Shown in pieces: positions 39,236 through 50,393 of a stretch of DNA of 64,000 bases (within the stretch, counting starts at the first letter, position 1; the number at the start of each line of letters is the position of its first letter). The DNA lies in NCBI RefSeq assembly GCF_026151205.1, contig NC_087081.1:4645246-4709245 (forward strand), given 5' to 3'. This stretch comes from Bolinopsis microptera (taxonomy: Eukaryota > Ctenophora > Tentaculata > Lobata > Bolinopsidae). Position numbers and translations under genes: made by a program. The notes below the pieces were generated by a model. The model worked only from the letters and a program-made list of their open reading frames with translations, was not told where the DNA came from and made no database searches.

Positions 39236-41029
39236 CACGAGATGTCTGTATTTGTGTAAACACGAACCGCAGCCAGTTTTACATGAATTATTGAATTTGC
39301 TGAGACGGTTGAGAACATGTTAAAAAAAGGATCCCAGGTTTCCGTTTATTAAGTGCTCAGAAAGTTAACCAACATAACACCTGAATAAAGTATGCTACTA
39401 AATAAAATATTACGACACGCTAAACAAACAGTACTGCAAAGAACTGGCACCTCTACTGAACTTGGTGACACTTATACTGTCTCAGATGTCATCAACTTGC
39501 CAGACTCGTCAAATTCGTTAGACTCATCAAAGGAGTCTTGAAAGTTTACAAGTGGAACGATTCTATCATGGGGAACTGAAATACTGAGCGACATCTTATT
39601 ATTTTATCACGTACTCTCTTACATAAAGTTACATATCAAAATCTAAATCTTATAGTATTAACCGGTGTTAATGTTAAATGTTAAGGTCTAGTTATATCAT
39701 CGGAGTCTAGAGTGAAACTGACATGCTTTAGGAGGTACGTAATCCTAGCGACTTGTTGCTCCTTTTGATTATGTGACTTTAGACCCTGGAATTTGTTTCC
39801 CTTTGAATCAATCAAACTAGATGAATTGTTGTAAATACTGAGATCAAACTATCAATCTACAGGCTATCGTCAAACATGTTGCAACTTGCAAGACTTTAGA
39901 CCCTAACTGACGTTATCCACACCTTCCATTATAACCCAAATATAACCACCGACACAAATACAAACATAACCACAAACATAACCAAACAAAGGCTTTACCC
40001 GTGAACAATTATAAATATATAAAATAATTGCAGGATACTACTTAAGAACTAAACTACAAAATGCTCAAATAGACTGTAATGGTGTAATTAAAAGAATGAA
40101 CTAAAGGTAACAAGTGGAACTAATGACGTCCCCAGCTTTAAGTTTCACGAGTTTAATTCTCAGGGGACTAATTATAAAAATGAATAAGCAAAACTAATGA
40201 ACAATGAACATTAAGGTATATTACGTACATTGAATACCAACTTACTCTTATCTATAATAATTAGCTAATTACGTTTAATTGTACTACCCGTATAATTCAA
40301 TATAAGAGGCTGAACTATCCCTTGATCTTGCAAGGGCAAATCGCTTATAGACTATAATCACGAAACACCAAAATGCAAAATGATTCTAATGAATGTAAGA
40401 TTTTGAATACTCTCAGCAGTTTAAAACCGTATTAAATTGTTGTTATGTTTACCTTTACAGTGTAGTCCGCCCTTTACTGAAGAAAGAAGGGACACAATAT
40501 TTAAATATTATCATGCGACACGTAGCAGTTCAATCTTAACTCAATTCTACAACAAAAACTGAATATGCTAGAGTCACAACATCTGAGAAACTCCGCATAA
40601 TAAAACTACACCCGATAGGTCAAATTGTCAAACAATGCATACCAATGCAGCCTTTTCAAGAAGTGTGCAGACATACTTTTAGAAATTCCTCAGAAATCAT
40701 TAAATCCAATTTGAAACAATTAAGAATGCAGTGCAAAATAATGACAGCATATTACTATATTATTGAAATCAGCTCAATGAGACGATAAAATCCAACATGA
40801 TCATTCTCACATAATCCTAAAACACAACCTAAAAAGCCTCCGACAACCACAAGTCTGCTAATTGGCCAAGTATTTATATGATATCCGGGAAGTGGTAACA
40901 GTATTATACACTATACAGTATAACCTATACTGACCACGAACCCATATTAACTGCGGCTGCTCACCTCCAAGTCACATCCCATTTCTGTTTTTTCAACGTA
41001 CTTTCCAGTCCATCAACTGATATTATCAG
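39233..41029. other. No gene seen
   Basis: AT-rich; only short A-rich direct repeats (acaaacataacc) at about 39955-39985. Confidence 0.5.
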
Positions 41030-41122
41030 GGATCTGAAAACATATCATCTTCCGCTCCGTGTTCTGAAACTAGTCTCAAACCCCGGAGCGGAAGATGTTT
41101 CTACAGACATGTTTTCAGATCC
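41030..41122. repeat. Two-part inverted repeat (hairpin)
   Basis: Outer arms ggatctgaaaacat (41030-41043) and atgttttcagatcc (41109-41122), and inner arms catcttccgctccg (41046-41059) and cggagcggaagatg (41084-41097), are exact reverse complements. Together they form a ~93-bp stem-loop with a small asymmetric bulge, possibly a miniature transposable element. Confidence 0.8.
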
Positions 41123-42398
41123 TTGACTAATGTACTCATTACATTTTCCCACGCCTGAAAACTATCTGCAACGAAGACAAATTGCAGCGCAAGCAAACGA
41201 TATGGTCGGCCCAGTCAAATGATTAATAACTCCAAACATTAGTTGTTTTGGAGCCCGGTGTGTGACTGTGAGACACCGCGAGTGTTGAACAACAAAAAAT
41301 GGCCAATAACTTAATAAAAATTATGTCTTTAGGCCCCCTTTTGTTTCAGTGTTGAACTATAACCTTTTCAATGCGGCTGGCTGGATAATGGAAATGAGAC
41401 CACCAGATGGATGGCGGCTTTTTAATTATCTGTAATTATGTTTAACTATACAATTGTGCACAAAGAAAATGCAAGTTGGTTTTTATAATAATATAAGGTT
41501 TATTCACTATGAGACGGTAGGAGGAAGATAAAAGACGAGTGGACAACAAAAGTACCAGCAAAAGAATGCAAAATTAAACGAGCCATAAGAACGAACAAAG
41601 AATCAACTAATAAGCCACCAGGAGACAAAAAAACAAGCACTGAAATGCACAAAGAACCGACGACTGTTGCCCTGACAAGAACTTACCTGCAAATTTTAGA
41701 CCTAGCTTAATCACAACATTCCCCAGTACAGCCTTGAACTTGTCCTGACAAAAGAAGGTAGGACAACTCGCATGCCTCTGTCGGGCCGTTTGCCGAACAG
41801 ATCACGCGACCTGGTCGGCTTGCCGCTTGGTCACGTGAGCTAACCAGGCTACATATCCCAACTAATATTAATAGTCCAGTGTTGTTTAGACTTACTGCTG
41901 AGTGCTGGGTAGCGCATTCCTGTGATGAACGGAGGAATAGTTGGGCTGGACAAAGCATTCTCTAGACAGATGGACAAGTCTGCGGTGGTGCTCTGGTGCT
42001 CTATTGTTACCTTAGACGTGGCGATAGTGTTTTGGTTGTCTTGAGAATTAGTTCAGTTGTCGTTTAGCGACTATGGGGATTAGACGGTCATGGATTGTCG
42101 GAAACATGTGATAAAATGTATAAATAGCTATAAATATGTATAAACATGACGCATAAATACGTAATAAAATGTTTACTTGGTCCACTAATGACTCCACAAT
42201 CCACCACTATGAGCTGGTAAAATAAATTGCATCATTTTCGAAAGCTTCCAAAGTTCCAAACAAAATCTTTAACGTTCAAATTGTATTTTTCCTGATAGAA
42301 ATACAAGTGTACGAGAAATCTATAAATAGAACGATCTTGCAACTTAACTTCTCAATATAATAACGTCTTGCTAGCTTATCATATTCTTTGTTACAGCG
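41123..42398. other. No confident gene; CpG-richer patch 41740-41870
   Basis: A GC- and CpG-richer patch with CACGTG (near 41832) and gatcacgcgacc overlaps a minus-strand 83-codon frame (41707-41958) that is not convincing as a protein. The rest is AT-rich. Confidence 0.45.
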
Positions 42399-42408
42399 GA
42401 CATATATA
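42399..42408. repeat. Putative LINE target-site duplication, 3' side
   Basis: The 10-mer gacatatata abuts the element's (TTA)n tail and is repeated at 43479-43488 beyond its 5' end. Confidence 0.5.
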
Positions 42409-43478
42409 TTATTATTATTATCTAACTTTTAAAACAATCTCGAAATAGTAAAGAAACATCTTAAGAGACTGATAAGTGCCCAAAAAAACATAACAGTTCT
42501 CTGAAAAATAAAGGTTCATTATGAGGTAAATAATTTTCTCCACAAAACTCTGTTAGAGGCAGTAGCCCTAAGATCATAAAGATCATTAATATCACGTAAT
42601 GGTAGGTTTCTTTTATTCAAATCATTTATAATAAACTTTAAAAGATTACTTTGGTGTCGACCAACACGTCCTTTCATGGTACATAACGCATTAACAGCAA
42701 ATTGAAGAGCTCTCTGAGCTGGTGATGAGCAGTCACTGCGAAGGATATGTCCAAGCATTTTCCAGCGAGCATATGTCACTCGCTCTGACAACGGTGTTAC
42801 ACCACAGCGTTCATAGAGTGCTTTATTACTGATAATAATGGGATAAGTCATCTTCAATATTTGACGCAGGTGTCTTCTATGACATGCATCAAGTTTGTCA
42901 AATAGGTTCTGAGGGGTAGCCCAGCTATTGCAGTTATAGAGCATAACAGATGTAACGTATGCTTCGTATATCTTAATCTTGGTCTTCAGATTAATCTTAG
43001 ATCCTTGCATCCAAACTTTCTTGTATTTTTCGAATGCAACATTTCCAAGGATTATACGATGCTGTATGTCTTCTTTACTACATAGCTTAGAGCCTAGGGA
43101 CACACACTTCCTCCAAGGTTCTCTATTTCTTAGCGGTTCTCCTTTTTCGTCCTTCTCACTACTTCCAGCCAGATAACACTTTACAAACTCGGTTTTAGAT
43201 TCATTTACAAACAAATTCCATTCTGAGAGAATTTCCTTGCAAATTGGAAGGAGCTGGTGTAACGAATCCTCATCCTCATCAGCAAAGTCCACATCATCAG
43301 CATATTCCCATTCTAAAGGAAGGGAGCTTTCAGATATGGGGGGATTTGGGCGTAGATGTATAACAACAACTCTAAGGTGGTAGAGTGCTCCAGCTAGGTA
43401 CATGGTAAAAAGCGAGCCAGACAAACAGTCACCTTGAAAGGCTCCTATTGTGACTTCGAACTCTTCGAACATATATAA
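42409..43478 (-). mobile_element. 5'-truncated LINE insertion
   Basis: Read on the minus strand, the element starts just upstream of the reverse-transcriptase fragment, runs through a ~90-bp 3' region and ends in a (TAA)n-type tail (plus strand ttattattattatt at 42409-42421). It is flanked on both sides by gacatatata. Severe 5' truncation, a microsatellite tail and short duplications are the standard outcome of target-primed reverse transcription. Confidence 0.7.
42519..43472 (-). CDS. LINE reverse transcriptase, C-terminal half
   Basis: This is a 317-residue open frame without internal stops. Residues 10-23 (GAFQGDCLSGSLFT) are the reverse-transcriptase motif around the conserved Gln-Gly. 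YADD at 57-60 is the catalytic metal-binding motif, with both aspartates intact. KTEF at 93-96 and VSLGSKL at 124-130 fit the following palm and thumb motifs. The remainder (RRHLRQILKM near 199, RWKMLGHILR near 236) matches the post-RT region of non-LTR retrotransposon polymerases. The N-terminal endonuclease and the first fingers and palm motifs are missing, so the product is not functional alone. The ATG is fortuitous, lying at the truncation point. No RNase H or restriction-like endonuclease domain is evident. The clade was not assigned. The uninterrupted frame suggests a young insertion. Confidence 0.88.
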   Translation of the reverse strand: MFEEFEVTIGAFQGDCLSGSLFTMYLAGALYHLRVVVIHLRPNPPISESSLPLEWEYADDVDFADEDEDSLHQLLPICKEILSEWNLFVNESKTEFVKCYLAGSSEKDEKGEPLRNREPWRKCVSLGSKLCSKEDIQHRIILGNVAFEKYKKVWMQGSKINLKTKIKIYEAYVTSVMLYNCNSWATPQNLFDKLDACHRRHLRQILKMTYPIIISNKALYERCGVTPLSERVTYARWKMLGHILRSDCSSPAQRALQFAVNALCTMKGRVGRHQSNLLKFIINDLNKRNLPLRDINDLYDLRATASNRVLWRKLFTS

Positions 43479-43488
43479 GACATATATA
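43479..43488. repeat. Putative LINE target-site duplication, 5' side
   Basis: Second copy of gacatatata. A third, partial acatatata is inside the element at 43469, so low complexity makes the assignment tentative. Confidence 0.45.
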
Positions 43489-43740
43489 AAGCTAAAAATA
43501 AAGAAATAACATGAAATTATAGCATCCTTTTCTGACCCTAGATATTTTCATTTTTCCGGCCTAATTATTTGTAGCCTTTTTAATGCACAACGGTTGCTCA
43601 TTAAAAGTGCACTTTTACAACAAATATAAGTGAACCTGGAGCTGTAGCGGGAGGCAAACAGTACGTTTGCACCCAAAATCATCAGGATATTGCCAGGAAT
43701 GAGCGCAGAAAAAGCATTTCCATCCATCCACTCGAGTAAT
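43489..43740. other. Spacer between LINE and E-box array
   Basis: No gene or repeat seen. Confidence 0.5.
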
Positions 43741-44196
43741 CACGTGGGTAATGACGTGGGTAATAACGTGGGTAATAACGTGGGTAATAACGTGGGTAAT
43801 CACGTGGGTAATAACGTGGGTAATAACGTGGGTAATAACGTGGGTAATAACGTGGGTAATCACGTGGGTAATCACGTGGGTAATCACGTGGGTAATAACG
43901 TGGGTAATCACGTGGGCAATCACGTGGGTAATCACGTGGGTAATAACGTGGGTAATCACGTGGGTAATCACGTGGGTAATAACGTGGGTAATCACGTGGG
44001 TAATCACGTGGGTAATCACGTGGGTAATAACGTGGGTAATCACGTGGGTAATCACGTGGGTAATCACGTGGGTAATCACGTGGGTAATCACGTGGGTAAT
44101 CACGTGGTTAATCACGTGGTTAATCACGTGGTTAATCACGTGGTTAATCACGTGGGTAATAACGTGGGTAATAACGTGGGTAATCACGTGGGTAAT
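43741..44196. repeat. 12-bp minisatellite with 24 CACGTG palindromes
   Basis: Thirty-eight exact-length units of (C/A)ACGTGGGTAAT. By direct count 24 begin CACGTG, 13 begin AACGTG and one begins GACGTG. Four neighbouring units carry GGTTAAT. CACGTG is the canonical E-box bound by bHLH-ZIP factors such as Myc/Max, USF and MITF. The frames NVGNHVG, VITHVIT and ITWVITW on the two strands are repeat artefacts. Confidence 0.96.
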
Positions 44197-45610
44197 CTCA
44201 CTAATCATGTGTTCGCACAAATGATGTCCGCTGATAGAGGGGAGCTGACTGACCAGTGAGGTTGTAGTGTTAGTCATGGAAAACAATATGAATCCACTGT
44301 TGATAGATCTGGATGCTTGCAGTGAACCAGCGATTAACTAGTCAGCTTCCAGTATTGTCCAATCGAAATTACTTTCGATTGTCAAAACAAAATTGTTTCA
44401 CCTCCCCAACAGTATTCAGATTCCAGATACATATTAAGATATTAGGACGCAATAAAACTACCGGACCACGGTGTATGGGGACTTGCCACCCCATGGCAAC
44501 ATTAAAATATATCGACTCTGTTACATCGTTTCCTGTTAATATAAAACTCCGTTACAGATTGAACTGGGATCTGGCAGTACTACACCTTAGTTCAATAAAA
44601 TATGATAAAGTACAATATATAGCTAGACTTAAGTAAAATATACAGTTCGCCCAACCTTTAGAAATTTTGCACAGAACTGAATTATCTTTTGTAATTATGA
44701 ATTACCTCAATAACCCTGGGTGAAACTAAGCAGCAAATGAACTCTACCACACTCCGCAGCAATGAATAATCCGCATGCAGTTTTATTTTAAGTATCTGGT
44801 ATAGTACGTGCAGCTAGCATATTAATATTAAAAGCAAGATATATTATAATATTCAAAATCTGATCATAAAGAACATATTATACTAAACTATGAAGATAGA
44901 CGGTCTAGACGTATTATAGCCTGGCTGATATCTAAACCAATGATATACTCCATTTCATTTTAATTCCCTAAATTTAGAGCGTCCTTAATACTTAAATATG
45001 TAAAAGCTATATGGTTCACTGAACTTATAGTTATCATAAAAATCTAATTATGGCCAATGCATAGAATTATATAGATAGTCCACAGAGGGAACGATCCCCG
45101 AGGTTACTGCCCAAAATGCGATTACACCCATCAGATCCGCTCAGATAAGCTTTAGTTAATTCCTTAGAAAGATACAAAACCAGTCATCTAAAAGGTTCTA
45201 CGGTCATCGACCATAATGTTCTAGTGGGCCTATATAGCTGGAGGACGTATGTGATACCGTTGTCCAAAAGCGATCCCTGACAAACCAACCTAAAGTACCT
45301 AAAGTAAGTACCTCACCTGCAACTCATACTGTAATATTAGTTATGTATCATTTCTTGAAAATATAAGCGCCAAATCGGGCATACGTAATCCTGTAATCGA
45401 TCCCCCGACACCCCAAGTGACACCTGGTAAACACACTAAACTCAGAGGCTGTATGTTCATTTTGATGGTATTCTGTTGGAATTTTGATGGTATTCTGTTG
45501 GAATGCTGTATATAATAACTTAGTAGTTCAGAAAAGCGGGGAGAGTTAACGATATGAAGATGTCACGTGGCATAAATATGGGTAATAAGACGCTGTAGTG
45601 AAAACTATAG
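44197..45610. other. No convincing gene
   Basis: A 107-codon frame at 44313-44636 (plus) starts with TTG and lacks any recognisable domain. A 24-bp direct repeat (attttgatggtattctgttg) lies at about 45457-45503. Confidence 0.45.
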
Positions 45611-45770
45611 TGCAAATAGTGCAAATAGTGCAAATAGTGCAAATAGTGCAAATAGTGCAAATAGTGAAAATAGTGCAAATAGTGTAAATAGTGCAAATAG
45701 TGCAAATAGTGCAAATAGTGCAAATAGTGCAAATAGTGCAAATAGTGCAAATAGTGCAAATAGTGCAAAT
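45611..45770. repeat. 9-bp minisatellite (tgcaaatag)n
   Basis: Nearly 18 copies of tgcaaatag, with single tgaaaatag and tgtaaatag variants. Each contains GTGCAAAT, one base from the POU octamer ATGCAAAT. Confidence 0.95.
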
Positions 45771-46044
45771 TCAAAGATTAACATGATCACCAAACGTCAG
45801 ATAGATGGCTACAACTAGGCGCTCTTAAGTTTGTCGGTAATCATGTACTTATCAAGTTATTAATCGAGGTATAACTTACATTATTATTATATCACATGAT
45901 ATTATCCCAAATATAATAAGTTACAAAAGAACAAACGCTCGCACGTTGTATCAATCTCACAATTACTACTAACAATTATTATAACAATAGTATAATGGTG
46001 TTATGGCTATTGGCTAACCGCTAATGACTTCCGTGCTAATCCGC
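45771..46044. other. No gene seen
   Basis: AT-rich spacer. Confidence 0.5.
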
Positions 46045-46136
46045 CAGTAATTTAGGAAAGATAATTACGTTATATTATTTGAATCCTGGTATCAGGATTC
46101 AAATAATATAACGTAATTATCTTTGTTAAATTACTC
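46045..46136. repeat. Long palindrome, perfect 32-bp arms
   Basis: 46057-46088 and 46093-46124 are exact reverse complements around the 4-bp loop gtat. The tip reads gaatcctg-gtat-caggattc. Weaker complementarity extends about 12 bp further out on each side (agtaattta / taaattact). This is an unusually strong potential cruciform. Confidence 0.92.
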
Positions 46137-46425
46137 GCTGATATCATTAAATTGTGCTTAATTAGACGTTTTTATAAGATATAAGAACCTTCTGTTCTAA
46201 TCTGTCTGTAATTTAACCCAGATAACTAAGTGATATATAATTTTACTTAATACTTATCTTAATTCAAAATTGTGTTAAATTATTTATTTTGTGCTAAATT
46301 GTTTAATATTTTACGGTCAACTTGTAAAAAGGTGAGTGCAAAAAGGGAAAAGACCTAATAAGACCTTTTGATACAAGAGAAACGCCATTCTTGGACAAGA
46401 GGAGCATTAGGCTCAACAAAACATC
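46137..46425. other. No gene seen
   Basis: AT-rich spacer. Confidence 0.5.
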
Positions 46426-46560
46426 TTCTAAAACACATTTCTTAATTCTCAAGAAATATGATTAACAAACCGTGCTATAAAACACATATTTCTCAATTCT
46501 TAAGAAATATGATAAGAATACGTGTTACAAAACACATATTAACTCACGCGTAATTAAGAA
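46426..46560. repeat. ~50-bp imperfect tandem duplication
   Basis: Two diverged copies of a block starting aaacacat(at)ttct, containing aattct-aagaaatatga, plus a partial third start (aacacatattaactc). Each copy has an internal short palindrome (attcttaagaat-like). Confidence 0.75.
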
Positions 46561-47499
46561 ACATAGTCAGTAGTCACTAAAACGTGCCCAGCAGAATCAG
46601 TGGAGGCGAACATATTTAAAGCAGATTCCTAAGAGTTGAATGGAATGATTAATTTCGAGCTGTAATTTTATCTGCATACTTCAGCCGAATAATACAGTTT
46701 AACTACTCACAACTTACTGACAGTAACAGGTAACCGTTAGTAATGCTGGACAAATATAGCTATTTCGTACAGAACAAGTAATACCAGAGTTACAATTCAT
46801 TGAATGGAAGAAAATCTGTGGAAACAGGAAATAATTCCTTCTTGGATCATATTTTTGAATAAAACTAATATGAATAAATGAGTTTGCCAACTCTATGCGT
46901 GATTTCCTTCGCAGCTAAAAATGTTAAACACACGACTTATTTGCTTGACTTAAGGCGGCTTCAGAGTCAAAAAGAAAAAAGGCTCTACGAATACATGGTG
47001 AAGAAGCACTAAAAGCAGCTAATCACAGAGAAATAAACTGTTACTAAGTTTTAAGAGGTTTCCACAAAGCACCACATTATCATTTTAAAAGTTATCTTTA
47101 TTTACCGCAGGTGGTGATTGGCAAGGAAAATGTCATCTAACAAAACCAGGCGGACTATGAATGAAGTTATCGGTAAACTCAGACTACTGCAGGTCTCAGA
47201 CTTGTCAAGTCTGCAGACTTCAACGTTTACAACTGTGTTTACACTGTTACAGTCATCGAGTTAAAAGTTGGCTGTTCAATCGGACTTTCCTTTTTCATAA
47301 ACCGAACTGAGCGGTTACCAAAATCATGGTGGTAATAAAACAAGTGGCAATCATACAGGGTGGTACTCTTTTCAACAAGGATAGGGAGAAGGGAAAATAT
47401 ATAAAGGGAGTGTGTCTTTTTTATAAGCAATTCAGGAACCAGAAATCAGAAATCAGGAAAATAAATCAAATATAGTTGGTCGTAGTTTGGAGGGAGCTG
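46561..47499. other. No gene seen
   Basis: AT-rich. A phrase (caggaaccagaa... caggaaaataaatcaa) at about 47431-47469 recurs in rearranged form at 47562-47635, on the other side of the poly(C) tract. Confidence 0.5.
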
Positions 47500-47520
47500 C
47501 CCCCCCCCCCCCCCCCCCCC
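47500..47520 (+). repeat. Poly(C)21 tract
   Basis: Twenty-one consecutive C. Confidence 0.95.
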
Positions 47521-47644
47521 TTATGTCGGGCACTTGCCATCACCCTAGAAATTAATAAGCATTTCAGGAACCAGAACAATGTTCCAAGAAACACAGCACA
47601 CTTACTCCGAGAGAAATCAGGAAAATAAATCAAAGCAGAAGCAC

Positions 47645-47676
47645 GCTGCTCACTTGACGTGGTTGAAGTGAGCAGC
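47645..47676. repeat. Perfect 11-bp-arm hairpin
   Basis: The arms gctgctcactt and aagtgagcagc flank a 10-bp loop, gacgtggttg. Confidence 0.8.
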
Positions 47677-47894
47677 ATGTTTCAATAAAGCAGCTAGCCG
47701 TCACGTGACAGGGAGGTAGTTTAATAAGACGGGGAGAGTGATGGTAGAGACCGTGTTTCCTTATTAGGTTAAACGGAGCAGAGATCCTCTAAATAATAAC
47801 AGTCTATACTGAGGAATTAGCGGGGGTTGATAGGTATTATGCTCCACCTGTACTAAGTAAAACGAACTGTTCTGAGGAAATTGAGAAAGTTTGG

Positions 47895-48080
47895 GGATAA
47901 GATGGATAAATCTGTTCTGATATCTGTTCTGATTAAAATCAAGATATATTGGTATATTCCCCTATCAAATAAAATAGATAAATCTATTCTGATGAATCTG
48001 TTCTGATTAAAATCAAGATAGATTGGTATATTCCCGATCAAATAAACGGTTGAATCTGTTCTGACGAATCTGTTCTGATG
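47895..48080. repeat. ~84-bp direct duplication
   Basis: The block gataaatct(g/a)ttctgat through tggtatattccc(c)tatcaaata appears at about 47904 and again at about 47980. The phrase gaatctgttctga recurs afterwards. Confidence 0.85.
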
Positions 48081-48237
48081 AAAGACATGGAACATGGAAA
48101 CGGGGAATTATAGCACTTGTTTCGAGTAGAACCCCCAACCACTTCTCTTTTAATTCTGTAGTTTCGTGGCCATCCTTACCATTGTAAAATAGACACCAGA
48201 CCAGAATCAAGCTCCATGAAAAAGTCAGCCCATGCCT

Positions 48238-48345
48238 CTATTTAGAGGTATCTATTTAAAGGTCTCCATTTAAAGGTTGTTATTTAAAGGTCTCCATTTA
48301 AAGGTCTCCATTTAAAGGTTACTATTTAAAGGTCTCTATTCAGAA
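48238..48345. repeat. 14-bp minisatellite (ggtctccatttaaa)n
   Basis: About seven copies of a 14-bp unit with ggtctcc, ggttact, ggttgtt and ggtatct variants. Confidence 0.88.
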
Positions 48346-49950
48346 ATCAACAAACAAAGCACTCAAACCGCACGCAAATGGTAAGAGTACTAGCTCTCAT
48401 TTGATAACTCATATTTATAATATCAACATCTTCCCGTGACTTCTGCCAATAATAGAGACGCGCGGCGTGACAATAATCATAATTGCCACTCACATGTCTA
48501 TAATACACTCTTCATTTTCTGCCCTCTTCAGTGCTCAGCTGATAAAAACTTCTTGGTAATTGTATTGGGTACGTGTGAGGCCGTCGTGCCCATAGTGTCA
48601 TATCATTCGATACTCTTTAAGGGGAGATCTATTGGCTGTTTCCATTATCTACCTGAATGTGCACCCTTAACGATACCCTGGAGCACCATTAGAACCAAAT
48701 TATAAAGAGTACTGTTTGAGGAAACATGTTTGGGAAATCCTTTCTTTTGTCATCTTCTTCTTTTAAGTTCTTAAATATATTGGTGAAACAGATATCAGTC
48801 TAGGTCCTGAATGTTATGGAACAGTGTATCTTTTCGGTAGCCACAGATTAGTCCCAATTATGTAGATTAGTCCCACATTATGTATGCGTATAATAAAGTG
48901 GTCTTCCAAAATCACAAATCCACCGAAAAGTGGTACAGGGTCAAACCATGCAAACAAACATTAACAAGAAAATGAGCGCAAAATATAGCTGGTTGCTCGT
49001 TCATGAATTAATCTACAGATGTTTGAAACCATTCCGATGTATCGTGAACACCCTGTAATATCTGTATCATAACAATGGATAGATTAAAAATAACAAATAA
49101 AACCAGCAGACTATCTGTACACTATCGGCTATAAACGCAGAATCGTTCAACAACCCTCACATCAAAGGGTCACCCAATAAAAGGCTTATCCACCGTGTGG
49201 CCCTATTACTTACAATATATCATTGGTGGCTTTTATTAATATCGCGAGCGATATGTTACATTTTAAGTTACCGAGGTTATACACTAATTGTCCTCTCAAT
49301 ATAGCGTTGGTTTACCGAAACCAGCATATTCAATGATGAGAATTTCTAAAATTTGTTGAATCGTTTGCCCTCATATATCATGATAATAATAATTGTTTCT
49401 GCTTTAAATTCTGAGAGCTGTCCAACACGGGGGAAATTTACTTTCCGTGGAACGAATAACCAACCGAGCACCGAGATTGAGAAGCCGTGCTCTGTTCCTT
49501 TAACTTAAATATAGTATAGAGAAGCCAATTTACTTAAATACACAAAGATGAAAGAAGCACGTCTAATCAGATTGGTTTTACGATACATCAACACATCGGT
49601 TGGCTTCAAGGCCTTCAAAATATAAGAGCACATATTGAGACGGTTTTGTGCCCCTGTAGATCTCTAATAGTGTTGGGATTTGGGTGATAGATGAGAATAT
49701 TCTAGATCAAGATGAGTGCAAGATGACCATTTTAAACTTTAAAATTTAAAGTGCGATGTGAGTATATAATATACTGTATAATTTACATTAATGAACAAAA
49801 CTTTTCATCACTAGGCAACGTCAGGTTTAACCAAACTCGGATAAATCACAATATTTACTAAATGATTTAGCTGACTCAATAGCCATGTGGTAACATATAT
49901 TAATAACCAACAATTTTATAAGAAAGAATTTTTTAACAACAAGATGAATG
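48346..49950. other. No gene seen
   Basis: AT-rich. An 89-codon frame at 48436-48705 starts with GTG and is not recognisable. Confidence 0.45.
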
Positions 49951-50393
49951 AGAAGCACACACTCTGTATGAGAAGCACACACCCTCTAGAGAAGCACACA
50001 CCCCTCTAGAGAATAACACACCCCTCTAGAGAAGCACACACTCCCTCTAGAGAAGCACACACTCCTCTAGAGAAGCACACACCCTCTAGAGAAGCACACA
50101 CCCCTCTAGAGAATAACACACCCCTCTAGAGAAGCACACACCCCTCTAGAGAAGCACACACCCCTCTAGAGAAGCACACACCCCTCTCAAGAAGGACACA
50201 CCCCTCTAGAGAAGCACACACACACCCCTCTAGAGAAGCACACACCCCTCTCAAGAAGGACACACCCCTCTAGAGAAGCACACACCCCTCTAGAGAAGCA
50301 CACACCCCTCTAGAGAATAACACACTCCCTGTAGAAAAGCACACACCCCTCTAGAGAAGCACACACCCCTCTAGAGAAGCACACACTCCCTCA
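49951..50393. repeat. 20-bp minisatellite (gaagcacacacccctctaga)n
   Basis: About 22 copies with variants gaataacacac, gaaggacacac, tctcaa and an expanded cacacaca. TCTAGA palindromes occur in most units. Confidence 0.94.

Noticed and set aside
41707..41958. 83-residue cysteine-containing minus-strand protein
   Set aside because: No signal, domain or supporting context; probably chance in a GC-richer patch.
43615..44286. 223-residue (THVI)n protein
   Set aside because: 12-bp repeat artefact; the plus-strand frames are just as open.
44313..44636. 107-residue plus-strand protein
   Set aside because: TTG start, no domain, low GC; a chance frame is likely.
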